Assembly: GCF_000344805.1 (NCBI RefSeq)
Contig: NC_020453.1
Span: 5,055,001 to 5,119,000 of the forward strand
Length of the DNA: 64,000 nucleotides
Reading direction: 5' to 3'
From: Bradyrhizobium oligotrophicum S58
Lineage (GTDB): Bacteria > Pseudomonadota > Alphaproteobacteria > Rhizobiales > Xanthobacteraceae
The notes under the pieces were generated by a model. The model had not been told where the DNA came from. It made no database searches and saw nothing but the letters and a program-made list of their open reading frames with translations. How positions within the stretch are numbered: the stretch's first letter is position 1; every line of letters starts with the position of its first letter. This document shows, one piece after another, positions 45,392 through 53,210 of this stretch. The position numbers and the translations under genes were made by a program.

Positions 45392-46524
45392 CGCACCCGC
45401 TCCCAGAACATGCTGACATGCGACGACAGCACGCCGCCGTCGCCATGCAACAGCGCCAGCGAGGCGTCGCGCACCTGACGCGGGCCCGCGCGCCCTGTCA
45501 TCTGCAGATGCGCCTCGTTGAGATGCGCCATCGCGCCGCCGACGCCGCAATGGCCGTAGCTCAGCAGCCCACCATGGGTGTTGAGCGGCACCGCGCCGTC
45601 ACGGCTGAAATGACCGGCCCTGACCCGCGCCGCCGCCTCTCCGCGGCCGGCGAGCCCGAGATCCTCGAGCAGCATGCAGAGCGTGATGGTGAAGCTGTCA
45701 TAGACGGCGGCGTAGTTGACGTCTTTGATGCCGACGCCCGCTGCTGCCTTCGCCTTCTCGATCGCAATCTCGGCGCCGAGTTCGCTCAAGGCCGGCGCCG
45801 CCGTCACATGCTGATGCGTGTGCGCCTGGGCGCAGCCGCGCACGCGTACGGCAGTGGTGCCAGTCGGCTCGCGGCTGACGATGATGGCGGCGCCGCCGTC
45901 GGACACCGGACAGCAGTCGAGCAGCTTCAGCGGCCGCGCCACCGGCTTCGACGCCATCACGTCGGCAATGGTGATCGGCTCATGGAATTGCGCGCCGGGA
46001 TGATCCAGCGCGTGCCTGCGCATCAGCACCGCCAACGCGGCGAGGTCCTCCTCGGTGACGCCGTGCTCATGCATGTAGCGCGAGGCGACGAGACCGTAAT
46101 AAGCGGGGATGGTCGGCCCCAGCGGCAGCTCGTAGTCGGGATGGCCGACCTGTGCCAGCGCCTGGATCGAGGCGTCGCGGCTCTGCCCGGTCAGGCGATT
46201 TTCGCCGGCGACAACGAGCATGTGCTTCATCACGCCGGCCTCGACCAAATGATGGGCGAGCATCACCATCGCCAGGCCCGTGGCGCCGCCGACCTGCACG
46301 GCGTGGGCATAGGACGGCTGGATGCCGAAATGCTCGGCGAACACGGTGGCGAGCATGATGTGCGGCGACACGGTGGAATAGCCGCAGAGAATGCCGTCGA
46401 TGTCGGTGCGTTTGAGCTCGGCGTCATCGAGCGCCAGCTGCGCCGCCATGCTCATCAGGTCGAGCGAGGAGCGGCCGTCGTGACGGCCGAATGATGTCAG
46501 GCCCGTGCCGGTGATGTAGGTCAT
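45388..46524 (-). CDS. Thiolase-like protein lacking the nucleophilic Cys; probable lyase partner of DUF35
   Basis: A 378-residue thiolase-fold protein of the SCPx/Ltp2 type. Where a true thiolase has ENACATGS, this has HAVQVGGATGLAMVM, so the acylated cysteine is missing. The second active-site region is TFPLD-free but keeps NTHGGLLSYGHCGVGGAM, and the mid-region YDSFTITLCMLLEDLGL is typical of Ltp2-like proteins. Such Cys-less forms paired with DUF35 carry out retro-aldol cleavage of 3-hydroxyacyl-CoAs in steroid side-chain degradation; an equivalent lyase role is inferred here. It lies downstream of a CoA transferase and acyl-CoA dehydrogenase. Confidence 0.85.
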   Translation of the reverse strand: MTYITGTGLTSFGRHDGRSSLDLMSMAAQLALDDAELKRTDIDGILCGYSTVSPHIMLATVFAEHFGIQPSYAHAVQVGGATGLAMVMLAHHLVEAGVMKHMLVVAGENRLTGQSRDASIQALAQVGHPDYELPLGPTIPAYYGLVASRYMHEHGVTEEDLAALAVLMRRHALDHPGAQFHEPITIADVMASKPVARPLKLLDCCPVSDGGAAIIVSREPTGTTAVRVRGCAQAHTHQHVTAAPALSELGAEIAIEKAKAAAGVGIKDVNYAAVYDSFTITLCMLLEDLGLAGRGEAAARVRAGHFSRDGAVPLNTHGGLLSYGHCGVGGAMAHLNEAHLQMTGRAGPRQVRDASLALLHGDGGVLSSHVSMFWERVR

Positions 46525-46541
46525 CGTGCCACACCCTCCGC

Positions 46542-46690
46542 CATCATTCCGGGGCATCGCGCAGCGATGAGCCCGGAATCCATAACCACAGGATGTCGTT
46601 CGAGGCACGCACCTGGTTGGCATCGTGCCTCACGACATCTTCCTGGGGGTGTGGATTCCGGGCTCGCCCTTCGGGCGCCCCGGAATGACG
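46542..46690. repeat. Family B repeat containing an inner palindrome
   Basis: Outer arms TCATTCCGGGGCATCGCGCAGCGATGAGCCCGGAATCCATAA and GGATTCCGGGCTCGCCCTTCGGGCGCCCCGGAATGACG. The loop carries a second pair, GATGTCGTTCGAGGCACG and CGTGCCTCACGACATC (about 46593-46640), absent from the other family B copies. Confidence 0.8.
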
Positions 46691-46729
46691 CGTGGAGAGA
46701 GTGCGGGCACGTCACGGTCAGGAGCATCC

Positions 46730-47896
46730 TCAATACGACTTCGGCATACCGAGCACCTTCTCGGCGATGAACGACAGAATCAGTTGCGGGCTGATTGGCG
46801 CGATGCGCGGGATCAGGGATTCCCGCAGGTAACGCTCGACGTGATATTCGCGGGCGTAGCCGAATCCGCCATGGGTCATCACCGCCTGCTCGCAGGCCTG
46901 GAAGCCGGCCTCTGCCGCGAGATATTTCGCGGCGTTGGCGGCCGGGCCGCAGGGCATGCCCTGGTCGTATTGCCAGCCGGCCTGCAGCACCATCAGCCAG
47001 GCGGCTTCCAGCTCCATCCAGTTCTTCGCCAGGGGATGCTGGATACCTTGATTCTGGCCGATCGGCCGGTTGAAGACGTTGCGCACCTTCGCATAGGCCG
47101 ACGCGCGCGACAGCGCGAGATGGCCGAGCCCAACCGCCTCGGCCGCGATCAGGATGCGCTCCGGGTTCATGCCGTGCAGGATGTAGTCGAAGCCCCGCCC
47201 CTCCTCACCCAGCCGGTCCTCGACCGGGATCTCGAAATCCTCGAAGAACAGCTCGTTGGAGTCGACCGGCTTGCGGCCCATCTTCTCGATCTCATGCACC
47301 TTGATCCGGCTGCGGTCGAAATCCGTGTAGAACAGGCTGAGCCCATGGGTCGGGCGCTTCACGTCTTCCAGTGGCGTGGTGCGCGCCAGCAGCAGGATCT
47401 TCTCGGCGACCTGAGCGGTCGAGATCCACACCTTCTGGCCGTTGACGACGTAACGGTCGCCCTTGCGCACGGCGCGCGTCTTGAGCTGGGTGGTGTTGAG
47501 GCCAGTGTTGGGCTCGGTGACCGCGAAGCAGGCCTTCTCGCTGCCATCGACGATGCCCGGCAGCATGCGCGCACACTGCTCCTTGCTGCCGAACACCACG
47601 ACCGGGTTGAGCCCGAACACGTTCATGTGGATCGCCGACGCGCCGGACATGCCGGCGCCGGACTCTGCAATCGTGCGCATCATGATCGCGGCATCGAGAA
47701 TGCCGAGGCCGGAGCCGCCATAGGCTTCCGGAATGCAGATGCCGAGCCAGCCGGCATCGGCCATGGCCTTGTGGAAGTCTGCCGGGAAGCCGCCCACCTT
47801 GTCCTTCTTCAGCCAGTAGGCGTCGTCGAAATCAGCACAGATCTTCGCCACCGCATCGCGGATCGATTCCTGATTGGCCGAGAGTGCGAAATCCAT
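46730..47896 (-). CDS. Acyl-CoA dehydrogenase-family protein with atypical C-terminus
   Basis: A 388-residue FAD acyl-CoA dehydrogenase-like protein. The flavin motifs CFAVTEPNTGLNTTQLKTRA and GQKVWISTAQ and the central FEIPVEDRLGEEGRGF are conserved. At the C-terminus, MTHGGFGYAREYHVERYLRE is followed by SLIPRIAPISPQLILSFIAE. The usual EGT, whose Glu is the base in most family members, is replaced by IAPIS, so the base must be elsewhere or the chemistry differs. It is 4 nt downstream of the CaiB-type CoA transferase gene. A substrate activated by that transferase is likely. Confidence 0.85.
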   Translation of the reverse strand: MDFALSANQESIRDAVAKICADFDDAYWLKKDKVGGFPADFHKAMADAGWLGICIPEAYGGSGLGILDAAIMMRTIAESGAGMSGASAIHMNVFGLNPVVVFGSKEQCARMLPGIVDGSEKACFAVTEPNTGLNTTQLKTRAVRKGDRYVVNGQKVWISTAQVAEKILLLARTTPLEDVKRPTHGLSLFYTDFDRSRIKVHEIEKMGRKPVDSNELFFEDFEIPVEDRLGEEGRGFDYILHGMNPERILIAAEAVGLGHLALSRASAYAKVRNVFNRPIGQNQGIQHPLAKNWMELEAAWLMVLQAGWQYDQGMPCGPAANAAKYLAAEAGFQACEQAVMTHGGFGYAREYHVERYLRESLIPRIAPISPQLILSFIAEKVLGMPKSY

Positions 47897-47900
47897 CGTC

Positions 47901-49106
47901 TCACTCCTTCGCAGGCGCCGGGGTCGTCACGCCGTCACGGATCATCGCGGCGATTTCGTCAGTTGAGAAACCGACCTCGCGCAAAATCTGTTCGCCATGC
48001 TCATTCGGCCGTGCCGCCAGACGCTGCGGCTCCGCCTTGGTCTCGGACCAGGTCGCCGAGACGCGCGTGCTGCGGATCGGACCTTCGGTCGGATGCTGGA
48101 CCACGGGAAAGAAATCGGTCGCGACCAGATGCGGATCGTGGAGCAGGCTTTCGAGGTCGTGCATCGGCATGACCGGAATATCGGCCGCATTCAGCAGCTC
48201 GGTCCATTCGGCCGTGGTGCGCGTCTGGAAGATGCGCGCGAGCTCGGCATAGACCAGGTCGATGTTGGCGGCGCGCCGCGCAAAGCTGTTGAACCTGTCA
48301 TCCGCGCGAAGGTCGGTGCGGCCCGACGCCGTGAAGAACGCGTCCCATTGCTTGTCGTTGTAGACGATCACGCAGATATGGCCGTCGGCGGTCTTGTAAG
48401 GCCTGCGGTCGGGCGACAGATGCCGGGCATAGCCGCCTTTGTCGAGCGGCGGCTCGTAGGTCAGCCCGCCCATGTGATCGCCCATGATGAAGGCCGCCAT
48501 GGTCTCGAACATCGGCACATCCAGCCGCTGGCCGCGCCCGGTGCGGTCGCGATGCACCAGGCTCGCACAGATGGCCCCGACGGCGGTCAGCCCGACGATG
48601 CGGTCGACCAGCGCATTCGGCACATAGCGCGGCGTGCCGTCGCCGGCGACCGCCATCAGGTGCGACAGCGCCGCCCCGCCCTGGATCAGATCGTCGTAGG
48701 CGGGCTTGGCCGCGTAAGGACCGTCCTGGCCGAAGCCGAACACGCCGGCATAGATCAGCCCCGGATTGACCGCGGCGATCACGTCATAGCCGAGGTTCAG
48801 CCGCGCCATCGCCTGCGGGCGGATGTTGTAGATCAGGACGTCGGCGTCCTTGATCAGCCGCAGCACGGCTTCCCGCCCCCTGGGCGTCTTGAGGTCGAGG
48901 CAGATCACGCGCTTGCTGCGATTGGTGTTGAGGGTCACCGGCCCCATGCCGGGATGGCGCCAGGGGCCGATCTTGCGCGTGACGTCGCCCTCGGGCGATT
49001 CCACCTTGATGACGTCGGCGCCGTAATCGCCCAGCGTCTGGGCGGCATACGGCCCCATCAGCACGGTGGTCATGTCGATGACCTTGATGCCCGCAAGCGG
49101 TCCCAT
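47901..49106 (-). CDS. Type III CoA transferase (CaiB/BaiF family)
   Basis: A 401-residue CoA transferase that moves CoA between carboxylic acids. Conserved features: LAGIKVIDMTTVLMGPYAAQ at the N-terminus, KSPEG-like KVESPEGDVTRKIGPWR, NTNRSKRVICLDLKTPRGRE, and the catalytic Asp in PNALVDRIVGLTA. Start at 49106 (MGPLAGIK) removes 67 upstream residues with no family match; GGAG is 11 nt away, slightly far. First gene of the run CoA transferase - acyl-CoA dehydrogenase - thiolase-like - DUF35. Donor and acceptor acids unknown. Confidence 0.9.
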   Translation of the reverse strand: MGPLAGIKVIDMTTVLMGPYAAQTLGDYGADVIKVESPEGDVTRKIGPWRHPGMGPVTLNTNRSKRVICLDLKTPRGREAVLRLIKDADVLIYNIRPQAMARLNLGYDVIAAVNPGLIYAGVFGFGQDGPYAAKPAYDDLIQGGAALSHLMAVAGDGTPRYVPNALVDRIVGLTAVGAICASLVHRDRTGRGQRLDVPMFETMAAFIMGDHMGGLTYEPPLDKGGYARHLSPDRRPYKTADGHICVIVYNDKQWDAFFTASGRTDLRADDRFNSFARRAANIDLVYAELARIFQTRTTAEWTELLNAADIPVMPMHDLESLLHDPHLVATDFFPVVQHPTEGPIRSTRVSATWSETKAEPQRLAARPNEHGEQILREVGFSTDEIAAMIRDGVTTPAPAKE

Positions 49107-49365
49107 CGTGGCGTCGGCTCCCTCGATCGTTGTTGTCGCCAGAGCTAACGGCACCTGATGTTCCCGAGCAAGCGGGCCTGCGCGTATGGGGCCATGCGCC
49201 GGGCTTCGCCGCCACGACATTCCGTGTCGCGGACCACGGATGAGAGCCGCTGCGTTGCACCAGATGTTCCCTGCGGCGGACTGCATTCTGCGATTCCATT
49301 TCGCCATTCAGGTGTGTCAGCATGCCGGTCCAACATCAGAGAACACCACACGAGGGAGAACGCTC

Positions 49366-49791
49366 ATGACGCTCTATCAGGGCAAATGCTTCTGCGGCAC
49401 GGTCGAGATCGAGGCCGATGGCGAGCCGGAAGCGATGGGCTATTGCCACTGCGCGTCGTGCCGCTCCTGGTCGGCCGGCCCCGTCAACGCTTTCACCCTG
49501 TGGAAGCCTGAGAACGTGCGCGTGACCAAGGGCGCGGAGGCGATCGGCACCTACCACAAGACTGACATGAGCCACCGCAAATACTGCACGAAGTGTGGCG
49601 GGCATCTGATGACCGACCATCCGCCGCTCGGCATGATCGACGTCTATGCCGCGACGATTCCGGCCTTGAAATTCGCGCCCGGCGTGCACGTCAACTATGC
49701 GGAGAGCGTGCTGCCGATCAGGGACGGCCTGCCGAAGCTGAAGGATTTTCCGGCCGAGTTCGGCGGCTCCGGCGAGATGATGCCGGAGTGA
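49366..49791 (+). CDS. GFA-family (glutathione-dependent formaldehyde-activating-like) protein
   Basis: A 141-residue zinc protein of the GFA/DUF636 family. Zinc ligands: GKCFCGTVEI, GYCHCASCRSWSAG and YCTKCGGHLM, the complete CxC, CxxC, CxxC set. GAGGGAG lies seven to eight nucleotides before the ATG. Members bind glutathione adducts or have unknown roles; formaldehyde activity is not established for most. It is divergent from the CoA transferase gene with a 259-nt space that shows no further gene. Confidence 0.9.
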   Translation: MTLYQGKCFCGTVEIEADGEPEAMGYCHCASCRSWSAGPVNAFTLWKPENVRVTKGAEAIGTYHKTDMSHRKYCTKCGGHLMTDHPPLGMIDVYAATIPALKFAPGVHVNYAESVLPIRDGLPKLKDFPAEFGGSGEMMPE

Positions 49792-49810
49792 GCTCGGCAT
49801 AAGCTCCACC

Positions 49811-49893
49811 GTAGCCCGGATGAGCGGAGCGATATCCGGGATCACACGAGCTGTGCAGATGAACCCGGATGTCGCTGCGCTCATCCGGGCTAC
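49811..49893. repeat. Family D palindromic repeat
   Basis: GTAGCCCGGATGAGCGGAGCGATATCCGGG and mirrored CCCGGATGTCGCTGCGCTCATCCGGGCTAC. Confidence 0.85.
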
Positions 49894-49954
49894 GAATAGA
49901 TACACGAGCATCGATGGCCTCGCGACAGGATCTGTCCGAGCTTTGCTGATCGAA

Positions 49955-50072
49955 CCTGCCCTCTTTCGAAACAGAGGGCGCAGGGAAGGCCGGGTGCCGA
50001 CTGGCACCCGTGGCCCCCGTGCGAAAGAAAGCACGGGGAACGAACCACAGGTCCGGCCGGATCAACCCGGCC
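49955..50072. ncRNA. Four tandem hairpins: candidate structured RNA or mobile repeat
   Basis: Within 118 nt lie CCTGCCCTCT/AGAGGGCGCAGG (49955-49984), GGCCGGGTGCC/GGCACCCGTGGCC (49988-50015), CCCCGTGC/GCACGGGG (50015-50038) and GGCCGG/CCGGCC (50055-50072). Strand is undetermined. The stretch to about 50430 has no believable gene, is less structured, and contains an AT-rich patch (AACAACTATATTTTTCGCC near 50358). I recall similar sequence elsewhere in Bradyrhizobium genomes, which would make this a long dispersed element. Confidence 0.4.
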
Positions 50073-50440
50073 CTCCCCGCGCGATGGTTTTCACGCTTAC
50101 TTCGCGCTCTCCTCGGTGTCCGGCTTGTTAGCCACCGTCGCCCTTGGGATCATCATGCCCCTCGGGCTTGGCATCAGCGTCGGGATGCCAGGACCACGCG
50201 ACTTCGCGTCCGCAACCTGCCGTCCGTCCGCATGCTTTCGCACACTGCGACATGTTGCGGCCACCGCATCCCTGCCTCAACGTTCGTGACGATCGCGAAG
50301 CGCCCCTCGTGGCGAAGCAGGATGGCGGGAGTGAAGCATACTTTCTGGAAAAGCGAAACAACTATATTTTTCGCCGAGGGACTGGACAGGGCAAATCAGC
50401 TTGATTGCGCGAGGGAAATTCGCCGATCGGCGCAGCCGCG

Positions 50441-50549
50441 TAGCCCGGATGAGCGCAGCGACATCCGGGTTCAAACGAGCTGTACAGATGAACCCGGGTG
50501 TCGCTTTCGTCGAAGCCCTTCGGGCTTCGCCGGAGCTCACCCGGGCTAC
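50441..50549. repeat. Family D palindromic repeat, extended right arm
   Basis: GTAGCCCGGATGAGCGCAGCGACATCCGGG with a mirrored arm CCCGGGTGTCGCTTTCGTCGAAGCCCTTCGGGCTTCGCCGGAGCTCACCCGGGCTACGC, which contains an extra hairpin GAAGCCCTTCGGGCTTC. It ends 4 nt from the antiporter stop codon. Confidence 0.8.
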
Positions 50550-50553
50550 GCGC

Positions 50554-52296
50554 TCAGACCTGCACCTGCTCCGCCGGCCGTTGCGGCGCCATCTCGGGAG
50601 CAGCATCGGGCGGCCTCCTGTCCAGCTCCTCGATCATGCCGCGCGCGATCTCGCGCTCGCCCATGATCACGATGTCAGCCCCCAACGATTTCAGATGATC
50701 GACCTCGGCATCCGAATGCGCCCGCGCCACGATGTGCAGAGCGGGGTTGGCGGCGCGGGCCTGCTCGACGATCTGGCCGGCTTCGAATGCCTCGGGGATG
50801 GCGATGACGAGCGCGTGCGCGCCCGCGGGATTTGTCGCGCGCAGCACGTTGCTGCGTGCGGCGTTGCCGGTGATGGTCTCGACGCCGGCGCTCTTCAACG
50901 ACTTCAGGACGTCGTCCGACGTCTCCACCGCGAGGAACGCATGTCTGCGCTGCTGCAGGGCGTCGCCGACGAGGCGCCCGACGCGGCCATAGCCGACGAC
51001 GATGGTGTGCTCGGTGAGCTCCGTCACCGGAATCTCCGCTGGTGGCGGCGCGGCCGGCGTGGACGGATCGGCGCGGCGGCGCTCCAATCGCGGCAGCAGC
51101 CAGTCGAGCGCGGCGAACATCAAGGGATTGAGCATGATCGAGATGATGGCGCCGGCCAGGATGAGGTCCCGTCCTGCTTTCGGCAGCAGGTTCGTGGCGC
51201 CGCCGATCTCGGCGAGGATGAAGGAGAACTCGCCGATCTGCGCGAGGCTCGCGGAGATCGTCAGCGCGGTCGAGGCCGGGTGGCGGAAGGCGACCACGAT
51301 CAGGAACGCGGCGACCGACTTGCCGAACAGGATGATGAACAAGGTCGCGAGCAGCGGCCAGGGCTCGCGGATCACGCTTCCCGGATCGAACAGCATGCCG
51401 GCGGAGACGAAGAACAGCACCGCGAAGGCATCGCGCAGCGGCAGCGATTCCTGCGCGGCGCGCTGGCTCAGCGGCGACTCGCCGAGCATCATGCCGGCGA
51501 AGAACGCGCCGAGCGCCAGCGACACGCCGAACAGTTTGGTCGAGCCGAAGGCGACGCCGAGCGCGATCGCCAGCACCGCCAGGCGGAACAGCTCGCGCGA
51601 GCCGGTGTGGGCGATGTAGTGCAGGATCCACGGGATCAGCCGGCGTCCGACCAGCAGCATCACCGCCATGAACACGCCGATCTTGACGAAGGTCAGCAGC
51701 AGAACGCCGGTCAAGCCGAGGCCGAAGCGGGCGGCGAGCGGATCGGCGGCGGCGACGTCGCCATTGCCATTTTGCAGGCTGGCGAAGGCCGGGATCAGCA
51801 CCAAGGCCAGTACCATCGCGAGGTCCTCGACGATCAGCCAGCCGACCGCGATGCGGCCGCGCTCGGTGTCCATCAGGCGCCGCTCCTGCAGCGCGCGCAA
51901 GAGCACCACGGTGCTGGCGACGGAGAGCGCGAGGCCGAACACGAGGCCGCCGCCGAGCGACCAGCCCATCGCCCAGCTCAACGCCATGCCCATCAAGGTC
52001 GCGACCGTGATCTGCACAACGGCGCCGGGCACCGCGATGGCGCGCACCGACATCAGGTCCTTGAGCGAGAAATGCAGGCCGACGCCGAACATCAGCAGGA
52101 TGATGCCGAGCTCGGCGAGCTCGGTCGCCAGCGCCTGGTCGGCGACGAAGCCGGGCGTGAACGGGCCGACGGCGACGCCGGCGAGCAGATAGCCGACCAG
52201 TGGCGGAAACCGGAACCGCTGCGCCAGGGCTCCGAAGACGAAGGCGAGGCCGAGGCCAGCGACAATGGTCGCGATGAGGGGTGTGTCATGCGGCAT
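50554..52296 (-). CDS. CPA2 cation:proton antiporter with RCK domain (YbaL/KefB-like)
   Basis: A 580-residue protein with about 12 helices (PPLVGYLLAGVAVGPFTPG; the ion site in VGWLIVEDLAMVLALVLIP; LGAFFAGMMLGESPLSQ). A C-terminal NAD-binding RCK/TrkA-N domain begins at about 420 (TIVVGYGRVGRLVGDALQQRR). It exchanges K+ or Na+ for H+ at the inner membrane. The sequence lies closer to E. coli YbaL than to glutathione-gated KefB/KefC, and no KefF/KefG accessory is present. Start at 52296 (MPHDTPL) fits the family; a 39-residue upstream extension is dropped. Final residues are Pro/Glu-rich. Confidence 0.9.
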   Translation of the reverse strand: MPHDTPLIATIVAGLGLAFVFGALAQRFRFPPLVGYLLAGVAVGPFTPGFVADQALATELAELGIILLMFGVGLHFSLKDLMSVRAIAVPGAVVQITVATLMGMALSWAMGWSLGGGLVFGLALSVASTVVLLRALQERRLMDTERGRIAVGWLIVEDLAMVLALVLIPAFASLQNGNGDVAAADPLAARFGLGLTGVLLLTFVKIGVFMAVMLLVGRRLIPWILHYIAHTGSRELFRLAVLAIALGVAFGSTKLFGVSLALGAFFAGMMLGESPLSQRAAQESLPLRDAFAVLFFVSAGMLFDPGSVIREPWPLLATLFIILFGKSVAAFLIVVAFRHPASTALTISASLAQIGEFSFILAEIGGATNLLPKAGRDLILAGAIISIMLNPLMFAALDWLLPRLERRRADPSTPAAPPPAEIPVTELTEHTIVVGYGRVGRLVGDALQQRRHAFLAVETSDDVLKSLKSAGVETITGNAARSNVLRATNPAGAHALVIAIPEAFEAGQIVEQARAANPALHIVARAHSDAEVDHLKSLGADIVIMGEREIARGMIEELDRRPPDAAPEMAPQRPAEQVQV

Positions 52297-52460
52297 CTGA
52301 ACTTCTTGCACAGGTTGGGCGCCGATGCACCGTGACCATTTGAGGCAGAGTTCCATCACGCTGATGGGGATGATGCGCGGCCGAGCGCCGAAATCGGTGG
52401 TGAATGGCGGCATCAGTTCCGTATGATCTGAAGCGAGCCATCACGGGGTGCCCCGACACA

Positions 52461-53024
52461 ATGCCCGCCGATCTCGTCCAGACGCTTCGCGCCTTCGCCT
52501 ACAACAATGCATGGGCCAATCACCGGCTGCTGGCGGCCTGCGGCCAGCTCAGTGCCGAAGAGTTTGCCGCCGAACGCACCGGCTTCTTCCCCAGCCTGCA
52601 GAAGACCCTGAACCACATCTACATCATCGACCTGTTCTACATCGACGCGCTGGAGGGCGGCTGGCTCGGCCCTATGGCTTGGCAGAACGAGGTGCCGTTC
52701 CCGCGACTGCCCGATCTCGTCAAGGCGCAGGGCGCGATGGACCGCAGGCTGATTTCGTTCTGCGAGACGCTGACGCCGGCGCGGCTCGACGACACCGTCC
52801 GCATCAACCGCGAGAGCCGGGTGCAGAACGAGCGCTGCGACCGCCTGCTGCTGCACCTGTTCCAGCACGACATCCACCATCGCGGCCAGGCGCACGCGAT
52901 GCTGTCGGGCACATCGGTGAAGCCGCCGCAGCTGGATGAGTTCTTCCCGGCCGACGATGCGGGCTTGCGCGCGAAGGATTTGGCCGAACTCGGCTTCAGC
53001 GAAGAGAAGGTGTGGAAGCCGTAA
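52461..53024 (+). CDS. DinB-family putative metalloenzyme
   Basis: A 187-residue four-helix protein of the DinB/YfiT-like fold. Putative metal ligands are the His in KTLNHIYIIDLFYIDAL and the pair in LFQHDIHHRGQAHAML. The usual opening FAYNNAWANHRLLAACGQLS is present. Members include thiol-dependent transferases, but most are uncharacterised. Start at 52461 (MPADLV) matches family length. Its TAA stop lies within a family D repeat edge. It is divergent from the antiporter. Confidence 0.85.
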   Translation: MPADLVQTLRAFAYNNAWANHRLLAACGQLSAEEFAAERTGFFPSLQKTLNHIYIIDLFYIDALEGGWLGPMAWQNEVPFPRLPDLVKAQGAMDRRLISFCETLTPARLDDTVRINRESRVQNERCDRLLLHLFQHDIHHRGQAHAMLSGTSVKPPQLDEFFPADDAGLRAKDLAELGFSEEKVWKP

Positions 53025-53103
53025 CCCGGATGAGCGCAGCGACATCCGGGGTCTCATGAGGAGCGCGTGTGAACCCGGATGTCGCTACGCTCATCCGGGC
53101 TAC
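53022..53103. repeat. Family D palindromic repeat
   Basis: GTAACCCGGATGAGCGCAGCGACATCCGGG and mirrored CCCGGATGTCGCTACGCTCATCCGGGCTACGC. The variant GTAACC at its left edge contains the DinB-family gene's stop codon. Confidence 0.85.
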
Positions 53104-53113
53104 GCGGGACAAC

Positions 53114-53195
53114 CGTCATTGCGAGGAGCGAAGCGACGAAGCAATCCAGAGTCGAGCGCTCGGCCCTGGATTGCGTCGCTGCGCTCGCAATGACG
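53114..53195. repeat. Family A palindromic repeat
   Basis: CGTCATTGCGAGGAGCGAAGCGACGAAGCAATCC with mirrored GGATTGCGTCGCTGCGCTCGCAATGACG. Confidence 0.85.
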
Positions 53196-53210
53196 CGGAT
53201 GGCGCTGGGC

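Noticed and set aside
50401..52335. Plus-strand frame of about 640 codons opposite the antiporter
   Set aside because: Composition is Gln/Arg/Asp-rich without structure, and it is the mirror of a well-conserved antiporter.
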